From contig SIAZ01000247.1 of assembly GCA_009695405.1 (NCBI GenBank), forward strand, positions 1 through 5,183: DNA of 5,183 nucleotides, in the 5' to 3' direction. This document shows, piece by piece, positions 5,085 to 5,183 of the stretch (position 1 is the first letter of the stretch; every line of letters begins with the position of its first letter). Source of the stretch: Pedosphaera sp. (lineage in GTDB: Bacteria; Verrucomicrobiota; Verrucomicrobiia; Limisphaerales; UBA9464). The notes under the pieces were generated by a model. It was not told where the DNA came from. It saw only the letters and a program-made list of their open reading frames with translations, and did not search any database. Made by a program: the position numbers and the translations under genes.

Positions 5085-5183
5085 ATGGAATCCATCATCA
5101 AAGACTCCCCTACAAAAACGCGCCGGAAGTTCGATAAATCGTTCAAATGCGAGGTCGTTCGCAACTGGTTATCGAGCGGTAAG
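5085..5183 (+). CDS. Probable IS3-type transposase OrfA (HTH), N-terminal part, cut by right edge
   Basis: The ATG at 5085 opens a frame that runs off the window after 33 codons. After a short lead (MESIIKDSPTKT) it reads RRKFDKSFKCEVVRNWLSSG, which fits the start of the HTH_Tnp_1 DNA-binding domain of IS3/IS911-type OrfA proteins (pattern RRKF/Y-x-x-xFK-x-E-x-V). OrfA binds the element ends and is normally joined to the OrfB integrase by frameshifting; OrfB would lie beyond the edge. AGAGGA at 5069-5074 is a plausible ribosome site 10 bases before the ATG. The family call rests on a short piece; an IS66 accessory protein or another HTH transposase is the main alternative. Confidence 0.65.
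   Translation, partial: MESIIKDSPTKTRRKFDKSFKCEVVRNWLSSGK

Noticed and set aside
4985..5137. 50-codon plus-strand frame overlapping the OrfA start
   Set aside because: No good ribosome-site spacing, no family match, and it overlaps the better-supported OrfA frame.

Overview
The window looks like a chromosomal segment of a bacterium with balanced base composition. It probably comes from the Verrucomicrobiota or the wider PVC group. This placement is an inference: the long RAYT-type transposase with an RYFQDGAVL tail, the secreted LamG/DUF1080-like protein and the pnp/bioB pair fit that group, but there is no rRNA or other firm taxonomic marker. Two ordinary metabolic genes and one secreted protein sit between mobile-element debris on both sides.

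Layout. Positions 1-866 (minus) hold a REP-associated tyrosine transposase (RAYT, Y1/HUH type). It runs off the left edge and carries a -1 frameshift at an A8 run near its start. Positions 867-1194 have no convincing gene but contain a series of short, closely spaced hairpins. Positions 1195-2238 (plus) encode an exported protein with a concanavalin-like domain and an unrecognised, possibly sensor-like C-terminal domain. Convergent to it, 31 bases away, is a trimeric-type purine nucleoside phosphorylase (2270-3118, minus). A 150-base divergent intergenic region follows. It holds a GGTTTACAA motif identical to a BirA operator half-site, overlapping a good -35/-10 promoter. This precedes biotin synthase bioB (3269-4279, plus).

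Downstream of bioB, positions 4280-5183 are mostly a graveyard of insertion sequences. They hold an unassigned 49-codon frame, an IS66-type terminal repeat with the last ~47 codons of an IS66 transposase (minus), an A/T-rich stretch without a gene, and the first 33 codons of a probable IS3-type OrfA running off the right edge.

How the genes relate. PNP (purine salvage) and BioB (last step of biotin synthesis) are divergent and do not share a pathway. The bioB promoter/operator suggests biotin-responsive repression by BirA. No other biotin gene lies in the window. I see no defence system, CRISPR array, tRNA or rRNA. The best candidates for something less ordinary are the frameshifted RAYT, the hairpin cluster beside it, the two-domain exported protein and the bioB control region.
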